In this document: positions 9,394-20,893 of the stretch, one piece after another
Numbering within the stretch: the first letter of the stretch is position 1
Layout of the letters: each line of letters opens with the position of its first letter
Made by a program: the position numbers and the translations under genes
The notes under the pieces: model-generated
Told to the model about the DNA's origin: nothing
The model's database searches: none
Seen by the model: the letters and a program-made list of their open reading frames with translations, nothing else
Origin: Bilabrum cf. latius
Lineage: Eukaryota > Bigyra: Bicosoecida > Bigyra > Bicosoecida
Reading direction: 5' to 3'
DNA length: 64,000 bases
NCBI GenBank assembly: GCA_965178125.1
Contig: OZ237735.1
Coordinates: 2,788,387 to 2,852,386, forward strand

Positions 9394-11505
9394 TTACTGT
9401 GCGCCCGTTCCGCTCGAAAGCTTGCCTTTGCTTTGGTGGCTGGAGTCGGGCTGCTGAGGTCTATGTGCTGTCCCATCACCCTTGGCTGCAGACGTGGGAG
9501 AGGCCCGGTCGGTGCGGACCGGGATGTGGGAGCTCGGGCCAGGGTCCACCGTGAATTCGTCAGGATGCATTGCTTTGCTCGTGGACCGGATCGTTGCCAG
9601 CTGCGCCTGATTCGATGGAGATGCCTCGTCGCAGGCTGCCTCTGCGACAGGCGGAGACGACTCGCTCGCCGCATGGCCTGCGCCACCATGTGCCCCTGCA
9701 GCCTCGTCAAGATCGATCCCACTCGAGAAGGACAGGGCCGTCATGACCGTGTTGCCATCGTAGCCATCATCGACGGCGGGAGGGATGCCAGTACAGGGCA
9801 GCTGCTGCTGGCGCGATCGCTGGGCCTGAGCCGATCCACTAGCCGGGATCAGATTGCAGTCGTTTCCAGAGCCATACTCAGCTATGGGGGATGTGCTCGG
9901 CCGTATCATGTCTGCAGGCATCACGGAAATGCCGGCCCCAGCAAGTGTATCGCGGGCCATCTGCTCGGCGACTGCGGGCGATGGACTGCTGGCCGGAATG
10001 GTGCCCCGCATCCTGTGCAGTCGCTGGATGCGGCGGTACATGCGTCTCTGTCGCGACTCGATCAGTCTACGCTCTGCGGCCATCTGCTTGCTCAGCTCAG
10101 AGGCAGCTGCAGCCCGCTCCCGTTTCGCGATCTTGCGCAGTGCCGCTGTCAGGCCCAGCCTCACAGCTTGTACCCGACTGGCCTGCGAGACGGAGCTTGT
10201 CCTATCTTGGGCATTCCCTCGCTTCCCCTGCACGCTCATGTGTGCCGCACCCCCTCGATCCAGCCTCGACTTGAGCGCCTTGCGGACCAGCCCCTCCACG
10301 GTCTCATCGATGCGACTGCTCATCTCTGGGCCGATGGGGCGTGCTAGTGGTGCGGCACTCGCGGGTGGACTGCAATTACTAGTAGGGTCTGCAGCTGTTC
10401 TCGGTGACCTGCCCCCAGATCCCCTCGAGACCGGCGACACGTTGTTCTCCGGGCTGCGGCTGGAAGGGGACTGCATGCGGGCCACGTGCCGCCTCTCTGC
10501 GCCCTTGGACCGTGGTGTTGGCGTGAGTGCAGCGGCAGCCTCGTGGGCTGCTCTCCGCGTGGATAATCGCTCGGATGATGGATTACCACCAGAGTGGGAG
10601 GCCTCGCTTTTCAGGCCCACCTACAGCCGGACCCCGTTAGTACGAATCGTGTAGGTGCGCTCGTGCAGCTGAGCACGACCCGAAGAGGAAGCAGACGAGG
10701 GGCGCGCACTAGGACCTTCGGCGGGAAGCAGCGCTAGTCTGCTGCTGCCCGAGATTGGCGACGTGCGTGCGCGGGCATGTTTGGACTGGCTCGTCCGTGA
10801 GTTGATTGGCGTGGATCTGGCGCTTGCGTTGGGGGTGGGGCAGGGGCTGGAACTGGAGCTGGAGCTGGAGCAGGGACTGGGACTGGGGCTGCTATTGGCA
10901 CAGCCTGCTCCACTGGTTGCGTCTGGTCCATCCTCCTCCCCTCTCCTACTAGTAGCAGGCCGGCCCAGCTCGGCGAGGATGAGCGGGGAGACGTCTCCGG
11001 CGGCTGGCATAGCGGGTGAGCTATGTTGACGCCCTTGGATATCTGTGGACCTAACAATGGATGCTAGCATGGCGCCAAACTCTCCTGTGCCTTTCATGGG
11101 CGACCAGCGATCCATGGACCCGAGGCTTGCGGACAATGCCGTCGCTGCTTTGGAGGCAGATCTCGCCTTAGCCTGGAGTTTTGCCACAGTCTTAGCAGCA
11201 GCAGCATTGCGACGCTGGACTTCCTTCACTGCAGGTAGAATATGACAACTGTTGTCATCTGGGATCAAAGCTATTATACTCACGGTCGCTCGTCAATTGC
11301 GCCACTTGGACGGCCTGAGCTTCTCACTTGCATATTCCAGCTATAAGCTCTCGCCTGCTTGCATTTCTGGTGTATTTCCCCCCTTATGCACAACCTTGCC
11401 TTGCTGGTGGATCAGCCCGTGCGTGTGTGTTCGCTCGTCCATCTAGGAACCTGCATCGCTGATTGCCTTGACCAGCTGTTCAAGCCCTACCTGTATTTTT
11501 TTCAT
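9394..11505 (-). CDS. Unknown protein with central basic coiled coil
   Basis: Exons are 11505..11328 and 11228..9394, joined by a 99-nt GTGAGA...CTGCAG intron in phase 1, giving 670 residues ending in TAA. I do not recognise the family. The N-terminus (MKKIQVGLEQLVKAISDAG) and the stretch EVQRRNAAAAKTVAKLQAK are helical. A Ser/Pro-rich section follows, then an Arg-rich helical segment (ALRKIAKRERAAAASELSKQ) and a low-complexity C-terminus. Three in-frame TAGs occur: two in exon 1 and one at 10621-10623, where the ORF would break in the standard code. The start codon choice in exon 1 is tentative. Confidence 0.6.
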
Positions 11506-11712
11506 GTCATGCGGGTGTTGTAAACTGTTTGTATTCGACACAAAATTGCGAAATAAAAGGAGTCGAGCACGACCCAATTGTAGCGAATAGTTTAGCAGTT
11601 GCAGTCTTGAATAATGGCCGGAAGCTTCAACGCGAACTTGACAGCATTCCGCAAGCACACAATCAAACTAGGGTCTAACTAGTAGTTAGCTACCTTTAAT
11701 AGCTGATTTACC

Positions 11713-13545
11713 ATGTCTGGTCTGCGTTCCATATCCCAGGAAGCCCGTGAATCAGAGATTTCGCAAGCTGCCGAATCGCAGCTTAGCGGGCCGGCACCTC
11801 CGGTTGCATTGATCGATGAGGGGGCTACAGCTTGGATTCTAGCATCCACTTCGCTGGTGCTGCTAATGTCACTCCCTGGACTGGCCGTGTTCTACGGTGG
11901 TTTTGTGCGAAGCAAGAACGTACTCAGCGTTTTGGCTCAATCGTTGGGCATCACGGCACTTTCCACGGTTTTGTGGATCGCAGTGGGCTACTCCTTGGCT
12001 TTTACGCACGGAGGACCAGTGCACAGCGTTATTGGTGGCTTCAAGCACATATTTCTTATCGGTGTTGGACAGAACACCATGGTGGGGCCTATGGGCGGCA
12101 ACGCACCGGTACCGCTAGTTGCTCATGCCGCTTACCAAGGGTCGTATGCTTTCCTGGCTCCAGCACTCTTTCTTGGCTCAGTGGTGGAGCGGATGCGATC
12201 TCGTGTGGTTCTCATCTTTGGTGCAGTGTTTCTGATCGTGGTGTACTGCCCCATCGCTCACATGCTCTGGTGCCCCGGCGGATTCCTCCGCGAGTGGGGC
12301 GTGCTGGACTGGGCGGGCGGGCTGGTGGTCGGTACTACTGCCGGAGTGGCTGGATTGATTGCCAGCCTGATGGTGGGCCCTCGCAAGGGCTATCCCGAGA
12401 ACGTGTTTCGCCCCCACAACACCACGCTCATCGTCCTGGGCACCGGCATGCTGTGGACAGGGTGGATGGGCTTCGAGGCAGGCACGGGCCTGCACGCGGA
12501 CGGTGTGGCGGCCATGGCCCTGATGACCACCCACAGCGCGGGCGCATTCGGCGCTTTGACGTGGACTGGTATCGAGTGGCTGCTGCACCACGGGCGGCCC
12601 TCCATCCTGGGCTTCTGCGCGGGGGCCGTGGCTGGGCTGGCTGCCATCACGCCTGCAGCGGGGTACGTGGGCGTGGGGGGCTCTGCCGTGATCGGCATCG
12701 TGGGCTCCTGCACGTGTTACTTCATGGCAGTTGCCGTGAAGGAGTGGGCGGGCTGGGACGAGACCCTGGACGCGTTCGGGGTGCACGCCACCGGGGGCAT
12801 GACCGGGACCCTGCTCGTGGCGATCTTTGCGAGTCCCCGGGCTGGGGGCTCTGGGGGCAATCCCGAGGTGCAGGCAGCCGAGGACTTCAGCATGGGCCCT
12901 CAGCTGCTCAAGCAGGTGACTGCGACGGTCTTTGTGGTGCTCTACTCTGCCATTGTGTCGTGGCTGCTGCTGCTTGCTTTGGGCAAGTGCTGGGGCCTGC
13001 GGGTGAGCGCCGCAGTGGAGGAGAAGGGGCTGGACCTTGCCGAGCTGGATGACGGGGCCTACCTCTTCGGCTCCCACCATTGGGAGGGCAAGGCATTCGT
13101 GACCGACACCGCCACCAGTGCCGCCCGCATGGTCGAACAGGCAGGGGAGAACGCACTCGAGACGCTCAGCGAGTCAGGAGACCTGGAGAGGGGCCAGCGG
13201 AGCCCAAGGAGCAGCCATGGAGGAGGCACCCGTGGCGCCGGAGGGTGGGGCGACCTGATGGGGGAATGGGGCGACGGTGATATGCGGCGCAGGGGCGCGG
13301 GGGGCAGTGGTGATGAGCCCGGGCGCAAGCACTCTGCCCTCGAGAGCTTGCTGCAGCAGGAAGCGGACGATAAAATCAAGCAGTAGAGGGGCATGGGGGG
13401 GCGCGTGGCCGGTGCCATGGTGGGCGGGCAAGGAGGGGGGCGGGGTCTTCGGCCCGGGGGGTCGATCCAGAGGGGCAGGAGCGGGTCGGACCATGACGTG
13501 AGGACTGCCGTGTCGCTGCCTCCCCTCCGGGGGTCCATCGGGTGA
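11713..13545 (+). CDS. Ammonium transporter (Amt/MEP/Rh family) lacking the first pore histidine
   Basis: 610 residues, ATG 11713 to TGA 13543-13545, reading through one TAG at 13384-13386. About 11 membrane spans are visible, starting with WILASTSLVLLMSLPGLAVF. Family motifs are GGFVRSKNV, WTGWMGFEAGTGL, AITPAAGYVGVGGS and DAFGVHATGG. The second pore histidine of the twin-His pair is kept (H358). At the first position (AmtB H168, normally AGGTVVH) the sequence is AGGLVVG, so Gly207 replaces His. The phenylalanine gate residue F215 corresponds to Met252, and F107 to Tyr145. The cytosolic tail is long and Gly/Arg-rich. It may be an altered-selectivity transporter or a sensor; function as an ammonium channel is inferred. 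Confidence 0.9.
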
Positions 13546-14108
13546 TGCCGGGGGAGCTGCGATATGGGGTGGTAAAGGGGTGGGTGAGTGGTGAAATGCG
13601 GGGGGTAGCGGGGGGAGCGTAATTGAAGAAGATGAAGATATGGTATGCGGCAGCACGGGGAGGGTTGTTCTGCCGCGCGAGAGAGAGCGTCGATGAGGGC
13701 ATTCTGGGCAAACGCGTATTGCCCCGGGAGCAATTCCTCGATCGATCCTCGCGCCAGCCCGGCGGTACGTTGTACATCGCTGGAAGATGGTGCGAAGGCC
13801 CTGTTGCTTCGGCAGCTCGGGGCACAAGTCGCACTCCATGGCAATCGATTGTCATTGTGTGCGCATGCGGGACATCGGTATGGTCCGGTATCGCTTGGTT
13901 GATGCGTATACAGGTTATTCGTCAACGCACTGTCCCGCAAGACAAGCACGAAGTGCTCCACGTTGTCACGTCACGGTGCGGCTAGGTCCACTCGTCACAT
14001 GATGGCCTGAAGCTCGCGACAGTGCAGCAGTTCTTTCAAACAGCAACAGAGCTCGTGTCTCCAGGTATTTGTCCCAGCAGGAGCGACCCAACACTTCTCG
14101 CGGAGAGT
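13546..14108. other. Region upstream of the large unknown gene
   Basis: No independent gene is supported. With TAG as Gln the frame of the downstream gene stays open back to an ATG at 13632 (one TAG, 13983-13985), so the true N-terminus or an upstream exon may lie here. A possible acceptor (GTGCAG) sits at about 14020-14026. Confidence 0.4.
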
Positions 14109-17100
14109 ATGTCATCTGGACGTACTACAGCCCCGTTTGGTCCGACGATCGGCAGCGATCTTAAGTCCGTTCTTGCCGTTCCCGCATGGTTCAAGAGCGA
14201 TGATTTGGAGCTGTTGAATGATAGTTTTGAGCCGGCCTTCTTCGACGGTGCAAAACGAGAACCTGACGATGAGGACAATGAGTTTGGTGGCATGATGTCT
14301 GTCGAAGAACAAGAGGAGGCAATGCTGCAAATGGCCATGAAGGCATCCTTGGGAGACGGCGCCGGCGCTGCCGAAGACCCCGCCGCGGCTGCCTCAGCGG
14401 ACCAGACCGCCCCATCTGGAAGGCCGGTTGCGTTTCCACTGGGAGATGGAACTAAACAGGCCAAGAATATCGGAAGGAGGAACAACCAAGACACTGAAAG
14501 TCAGGTTGGTGCCGGCTTCGAGCTCGTCTACCGTAGGAAACCCGAAGCTGGCGACGACGATATGCTAGTGACCCACGTTATTGTAAGGGGTCCCTGGGAG
14601 TGCTCGTGCCCCTTGAAACATGCCGCCGTCTGGATGCTAGGCTGGGAGCGGGGAGTGCTGGCTGCAAGCACGGAGGGCGTGTCGGCGGCGGCCGGATCGA
14701 TCCCTGCGGACCGGTCCAGCATGCCAGCGGGGCTGGATCCCGAAGATGAGACAGACCTGATCACGAATTAGCTCTATGCCCGCTCCAAGCCCCTGCGGTT
14801 GGCCACTGCCACCGAGTACGAGGACCGCTGGAACAGCCTATCCGAGGGTGCGCGGGAGGCAGTGCTGGCAGGCCTCGGGGTCGAGCCAGCGGAGGGGGCC
14901 TCCACCGGCAAGGCGGGGGAGCCGAGCGGGGGGCTCTGTGGCTCCCGCTGGTTCGTAGAGGCTGCCTCCGAGGAGGGTGGGCCAACTGATGTGACAAGTG
15001 GGGGGCCTGGTTCCGGTGCAGGTGCAGGTGCAGAGCCCGTTGGGCCTGCTAGCGGGGCAGGGATCATGGGTGCGATGGGGGGCATGGGAGCAAGCAATGG
15101 CGAGAAAAATCACCCGCAGGACACAGCGGCAGCCAGGGAGCAGGCAGTTGCCGCCATGCCGCGGCCGTGGGTCCTGTGCGACCACGGGGTGCCCCTGGAG
15201 CGGGTCTGCCACACCCTGCACCCCTCTCAGCTGGACAAGCTGGGCCCCGCCTTCCGCCCGCATGCAGTGGTGGAGACAGCAGCCCCGCTCTTTGACGGGT
15301 CCGCGGCACTGCCCTTGGCCCCGCAGGTGCAGGCAGCCTCGCTGCGTGACGAGTGGGGGGGCCGCCCCATGGGCCCAGCGGCCCTTCACCTCATGCTGGC
15401 AAGCAGGCACCGCACGGCCGATGTGCCTACTTTCTTGAACATAGACGTGGCCACGGTGCAGTTTGTGGGCCTCAGGGGGGAGAGGGCCAGGCAGGCGGCA
15501 CAAAGGCTAAGGGAGCACGCGGCCACGGGGGGCGGCAGTCCCATGGAGTGGGCGGCCCCGAGGGCCGTGCCGCGCGCCCCCTCGCTGCCCTCTGTTGTCA
15601 GGCTCATGCCGCGCCCCGGTTGCCTGCAGCCCGTGCAGTACGATTTTCTGAATTTCGTGAGCCACTGCCCCACGGTGCATCTGGCCGCGCCCCGGTTCGC
15701 GGAGGGCACGCTGGCGTGGAGGCGGTGGTGCAGTGCACTGCAGGCAGCGGCTCAGGTGCTCAGCAAGGAGCTGCCGCCACTGCAGCTGGCGCATGACATC
15801 GTGGTGGCGCAGCGCATGCTGGCAGAGATCAGGGGCGGGACCATGGACCACCTGACCACGGCCAAGGGGCGCGTGCTCCGGGGCACGCTGGACGAGGACG
15901 AGGGGGAGGAGGGCATGGAGGGCACCATCCTGGATGCAATGCCGGAAGGGGCCATTGCGGGCGCGTCCGTGTCTGCGGCGAGCTGCGAATCAGAGGCCAA
16001 GGCCTCGACCGACAAGCTTGAGCTGCTGGGAGCGGAGGGGTGGTTCCCGCCGGGGGTGCAGGCCGGGGCATCGGCCAGTGCCGGGCTGGGGGCAGGGGAG
16101 GCAGACAGGGCGGCTGACCTGAAGGCCCGGTTGGCGGTCGCGGAGTGGGCGAGATAGTAGCAGCCGGTGCTGCGCGAGCGATCGATGCGCGCCGGTCCGT
16201 TATTCTTCACCACCAGCCGGACCCCCTGGGTGTCCGCGGGCCCCACCGCGCAGGACGGGGATGCTTCCTCGCCGGCTGCAGCAGCTCAATCGAGTGGCGG
16301 GCCTGCGACGGGTGCAGGCGCGGGCGGTGATGACTCGGCGGACATCGACTGGGAGGCGCAGTTCGTGGAGCCGTGGGGCGCGCCGCTGGAGCCGGCGGGG
16401 TCCTACCTGGAGCGGCTCTCGAACCTCTTCGACTACGACCTGTCGGACTCAGGGCTGGGCGGGGACGATGGGGGCGTGCAGATCGAGCAGCCTGACGGGA
16501 GCGTGGTTACGCTGGACGGCACGCAGTCCGTGGAGGGAGACTGGGCGGTAGGTCACATGCACATCTGGGTGCTGGTGCCGGCCACCGTGCGATTGAACGG
16601 AATGGTCTCGCTGCGGCCAGCCCGGTACAGGTTCCGCGACTGGGAGCTAGCGCGGGGTGACAAGGCACAGGAGGGCGGAAGGGGCGCAGAGGCTCCAAAA
16701 GTAGATGACGTTGTCGCATTTGTGCGATCCGCCATGGCCGGAGAGGCTCCACGCTTCCACAGCGGCGAGAAATCCGGCATGCCCCGGCCGAAGGTCGAGG
16801 AGGAGGGGGTTGATGCTGCCGGTGGGAGCGACCCATCCATTGCTGGCAGCGGGCTGGTCGAGCTCCGTCTGCCGTGCGAAGAGCCCCAGCTGCAATCTGT
16901 GCACTGGCACTCGGACGAGCTCGAGAATCAGCAGGGCGAGGGGCTAGTAGGCGAGGGCGAGCCCGTGATGGTCCTAGACAAGCACGCCCCTGGGTCCCAC
17001 TGGAAGCGCATGCTGCTCGCCGCCGAGTCGATGCAGCTGCTGCGGCTCGTGCGCCCGATGGCGGCACCCATCGAGGCGGGGCATGACCTCGGAGACTGTG

Positions 17101-19103
17101 TGCGGCACGCAGTCCTGGTGGCCACTCTGGCGGACAGCAAGGGTGACGACAAGCTAGTCCGCAGCCTGAATCTGCTGCAGGCGTGGGTGAACGGCAGGAT
17201 GAGACCCGGCCGCGCCGCCCTTCAGGTGGTGGTCATGATGGTGGACCGGAATGACGTCGACGAGCGGGCGATGCCCCACGTGGACAGCCCTGACATCCGC
17301 CTGTTCCTCCCACGCGGAGGGGCCATGCTCCTGGCCGGCGAAGCGACCGCCCCGCTCGACCCCGAGGCTGCGCAGGCCGCGGGATACGACGCGGAGCATG
17401 CGTACGACTGCGCGCGGCCGCTGGGCGGCGCTTTGGGGCGGCACGGCTGGTCAGCCTCGCCCGCGGGCTGGGTGAGCGCTGGATTCCTGGAGTGGTGGCT
17501 GCGCAGCGGCTGGAGGGACGAGTCGCAGAGGGCCGTCGGGGAGGCACCCCCGCACATGCAGGCCAGGGCGGCGGCGCGCACGTCCACCAGTCTCGGGGCC
17601 GCCCTGCCCCGGCTGGTCCGGTTTGTCCGGCAGTCCACTGAGGCAGCAAGGCAGGCAGCCGAGGGCGCTGGTTGCTCGTGTCCCGCGGCGCTTGCTGAGC
17701 TCGGTACCGCTGCTGCGAGTGTGTCCAACCTAATGGTTGCGCTGGATGCAGACGAGGCCGAAGTTGCCGCTGGATTCATCGAGGCCCGGAGTGAGGGCGA
17801 GGACAAGGGAGCCACGGCCCCATTGTTCCCTGGGCAGGAGCTAGGCGTGCCCAGGGAAGCTCTAGAGGTGGCTGCCATGGAGGGAGGCGAGGGCACTGCT
17901 GATGATGATGATGAAGGTGGTGAGGGTGAGGGTGCAGCTAGAGACGGTGCAGAGGCAGGCGCAGGGGGAACCTACCATCGGGGATCATATGGGAGCGATC
18001 CTTTCCTGCGACTCGCTGCCCTTGCGGCGGCTGATATGCAGACGCAGTACGACTCCCTGCACGGTGCACTGCTGGGCCTCTTGCAGCAGCTGGAGAGGCG
18101 CGAGGACGGATCTGGGCAGACCGTGGATGCTTACCACCAGATGCTGTTGGGAACGGGCCTGCCACCCACCCCTGAAGCAGCAGCGATGGCAGGGGTGCCT
18201 TTCTTGGAGGTATCAGCAGAGGACGAGGTGGAGGAAGAGGAGGAGGAAGAAGGAGAGGATGGACAGGAGGGAGGGGACGGAGAGGAGGCCCCCGAGGGGG
18301 TGGTGCTGGCTGGATCAAGCGAGGGGGAGGCAGGAGCTGGGAAGGCTGGCCCGGGTGCCGCGGCTGGAGGGGCTGGAGATGGAGTGGGCGCGTCTGGCGG
18401 AGGCACTCGAGCTGGTGACGGCAGCAGCAGTGGCGAGGTCGGCCGGGTCGTCTCAGCCCTGGCTGCCGCCTGCACGTGCGGGTCTCCCGTCCCTCTGGGG
18501 AGGCCAGGGGGCAGCATGGCGCTCGGGCTCGAGCTGAAGCGGCTGCGGCAGAGGGTAGAGGCGGCTGGACTGCGCTGGCCTCGTAGCCAGGAGGGCAGCG
18601 GCTGCAGCAGCGGAGAGGGGAGCGGCCAGTCGGCTGGGGACGTGCAGTGGCTGGAGGACGAGGACCACCTGAGCGCCGTGCTGCAGGCAGTGGGCATGGA
18701 GGAGATGGAGGCAATGCAGCGGCGGGCCATGGCGGGTCTGAAGGCCGACGGAGTGCCAGGGGCGGCCGTGGTGATCGCGGTGCTGGATCCAGGCTCCAAG
18801 GCGTCAATGGATGCGGGAGCGGGGGCGGGAGGCAGTGGGGATGCTCTACTGAGTCAGGCCCTTGCGCTTGTGGATGGGGCGACAACTGAGGGGGAAGGGG
18901 GCGAACAGGCGGGCGGTGTGCACCTGTACGCAGTGGACCCAGCAGAGGCCCCTGGCGTGCTGACTACAAGCGGTGTGGAGCTGAGCGAGGTGCCCTGTGT
19001 CATGATCTGGGGAGCTCGCAGCCAGAACATGAAGACATCGCAGCAGGCCAGCCATTTAGGCGTCATGCTGGCGATTATGCGGCTCATGGGGCCCGAGGAA
19101 TGA
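14109..19103 (+). CDS. Very large unknown protein with UIM-like motif
   Basis: A single open frame of 4,995 nt (1,664 residues, TGA stop) once three TAGs (14769, 16155, 16158) are read through. Near residues 65-82 the sequence EEQEEAMLQMAMKASLGD fits the ubiquitin-interacting motif pattern (acidic run, hydrophobic-x-x-Ala-x-x-x-Ser-x-x-acidic). The middle holds compact, well-packed segments (VPTFLNIDVATVQFVGLRGE; VGHMHIWVLVPATVRLNGMV; VVVMMVDRNDV). Acidic low-complexity linkers fill residues about 1250-1450. The last 60 residues (VHLYAVDPAEAPGVL, EVPCVMIWG) resemble a thioredoxin-like strand-turn with a cis-Pro-like site. I do not recognise the family; a ubiquitin-linked role is a guess. The start may lie upstream (13632). 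Confidence 0.6.
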
Positions 19104-19392
19104 ATGCCACCGGCGGCTTTGGATCAAATGGATGGATTGACTCTCCCACTCGCAGATCCACCGACGATTCTAATTCTCGCCACACATATTTCCTGGTATG
19201 CCTACTGCGCCTGCTGGCTCCAGCTCCGATATTTTCGCATTCGCAGCCATCGCGGTTGCATCTACCGTAGGTCTAGGGATGCGCGCTGTCGCCAAGCTGA
19301 CTTCAGCCGGATTTCGAACGTGCTTTGGTGGGCGCAGCTTGCACCCAGCTCTGCAGCCACGCCTGGAATCTAGTGCACTCATAAGCACAACG

Positions 19393-20799
19393 ATGTAGAA
19401 TATTGAGAAGGCATGGTAGACTGTATCGTGCGGGGATTCGTCTGGACCAGATGCCGTCGATGACTCCGGTAGCGCCAGCCGGGCCGTGCGCGTTACTCGA
19501 TGCTTGGCGGCGGGAGGGCTCGCCCAATGGGCGTGTGAAACTGCCAGTGAACCAGTTGATTTATCGCTAAAGCTTGAAAGCGAGCAGGTCACGGGGTCCT
19601 TCAAGGCTCGCGGAGCGGTCGTAGCGGTGGGATTCCTGTTGGACGAAGCAGGTCGCGCGGGTGATGCGGCAACACAGGTCCAAGCTGTGACAGCCAGCAC
19701 TGGAAATCATGGTAAAGCTGTGTCTCGCGCAGTATCACTTTGGCGCAGCGGTGCCCTGGGTCCTTCGGCCTGCAGGGTAGATCTCCTCCCTGCTCGCGTC
19801 CATGTGCCCAGCAATGTGGCTCCCCACAAGCTGGCTGCTTTAAAAGCAGCCGGTTCTGAAGTAGTGGTGGCGAGTAAGCCGGACTGCGCTGTGGCCGAAT
19901 CAGAGGCGCGCGCGTCCACTGAGGGCCGCTCTGATGACGGTGTGCAGCGGCGGTACATATCTCCGTACAATGACCTTGGCGTGCTTGCTGGGCAGGCCAC
20001 TCTAGCTGTCGAGTGGGCTGCGCAGCAAGCAGCCCGACTGGATGTGGACGTGTTTTCCGAAGACAGTGGCCCCTCGTGGCAGCGCACCGTGGTACCGTTC
20101 GACTCTGTGCTGGTGCCGGTGGGCGGGGGCGGCATGGTGGCCGGCGTTGGTGCATACCTCAAGGCTGTGTGGGGCGCGGGGATTGAGGTCGTGGGCTGTC
20201 AGCCCGCTGCCAATGCTGCGATGCTTCGCTGCCTGCAGGCTGGACGGGCACTGGATGACGGATGCGACGGGCAAGAGGCGGGTGGCGGGGAGGGAGCGGC
20301 AATCTTGGGAGCGCACCCGCCTGTGGCGGAGTGGGCCACAGTGGAGGCGCCCGAAGAACACAGCAGCATTAGATGCAAGCCACAGCTGTCTAGCCCCAGC
20401 GGAAGAGCCGACGGAAAGAACCTGCCGCGCGGCAGGTGGCCGTACAGCACCTGGCTCAACCTCGAGACTCTGAGCGACGGCACCGCCGGGGGAGTAGAGC
20501 CCGGCAGCCTGACCGTTGACCTGTGTGAGGCAGTGGTGGACTCCTGGGAATGCGTCCCGGAGGCACTGGTGGCGGAGGCGCAGGCACAGGCCCTGGCCCG
20601 AGAGAAGCTCGTAGTGGAAGGGGCGGCGGCGGTAGCCATCGCGGCTCTACGGCAGCGCATCGAGCGCGAGCCGCAGTATGCCACGATCACGCAAGGAGGC
20701 AAATCCAGGCCCCGCAGGGTAGGCATCGTGATCTGCGGCGGAAACGTGAGCGGTGATGGGCTGGTTCGAGCTGCCGAGCGAGCCGCCTCTAGCAAGTGA
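19393..20799 (+). CDS. Fold-type II PLP enzyme, serine/threonine dehydratase or racemase family
   Basis: 468 residues. The ATG at 19393 is followed immediately by TAG (codon 2), with another TAG at codon 9; both are read as Gln. Catalytic Lys71 sits in QVTGSFKARGA. TASTGNHGKAVSRA is the substrate-carboxylate loop, and VPVGGGGMVAGVGAYL the glycine-rich phosphate-binding loop. EGAAAVAIAAL and ICGGNVSGDG close the domain. These are the family features of serine racemase, threonine dehydratase and EutB-like enzymes; the exact substrate cannot be told. With the standard code the only start would be a GTG at 19486, cutting off helix 1 (NIEKAWQTV). Stop is TGA. Confidence 0.85.
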
Positions 20800-20893
20800 A
20801 GGGTATAAAAGGGCGAAATGCAATTTTAATCATTAGTTTGTTTTGTGTCTATAAGGCGCTCCATGCATCGCCCGTGCGCTCATCTCCTACGGC

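Noticed and set aside
14109-19103. UDP-glucose:glycoprotein glucosyltransferase or ubiquitin-specific protease
   Set aside because: I compared the remembered hallmarks of both families and found neither the glucosyltransferase nor the Cys/His box motifs.
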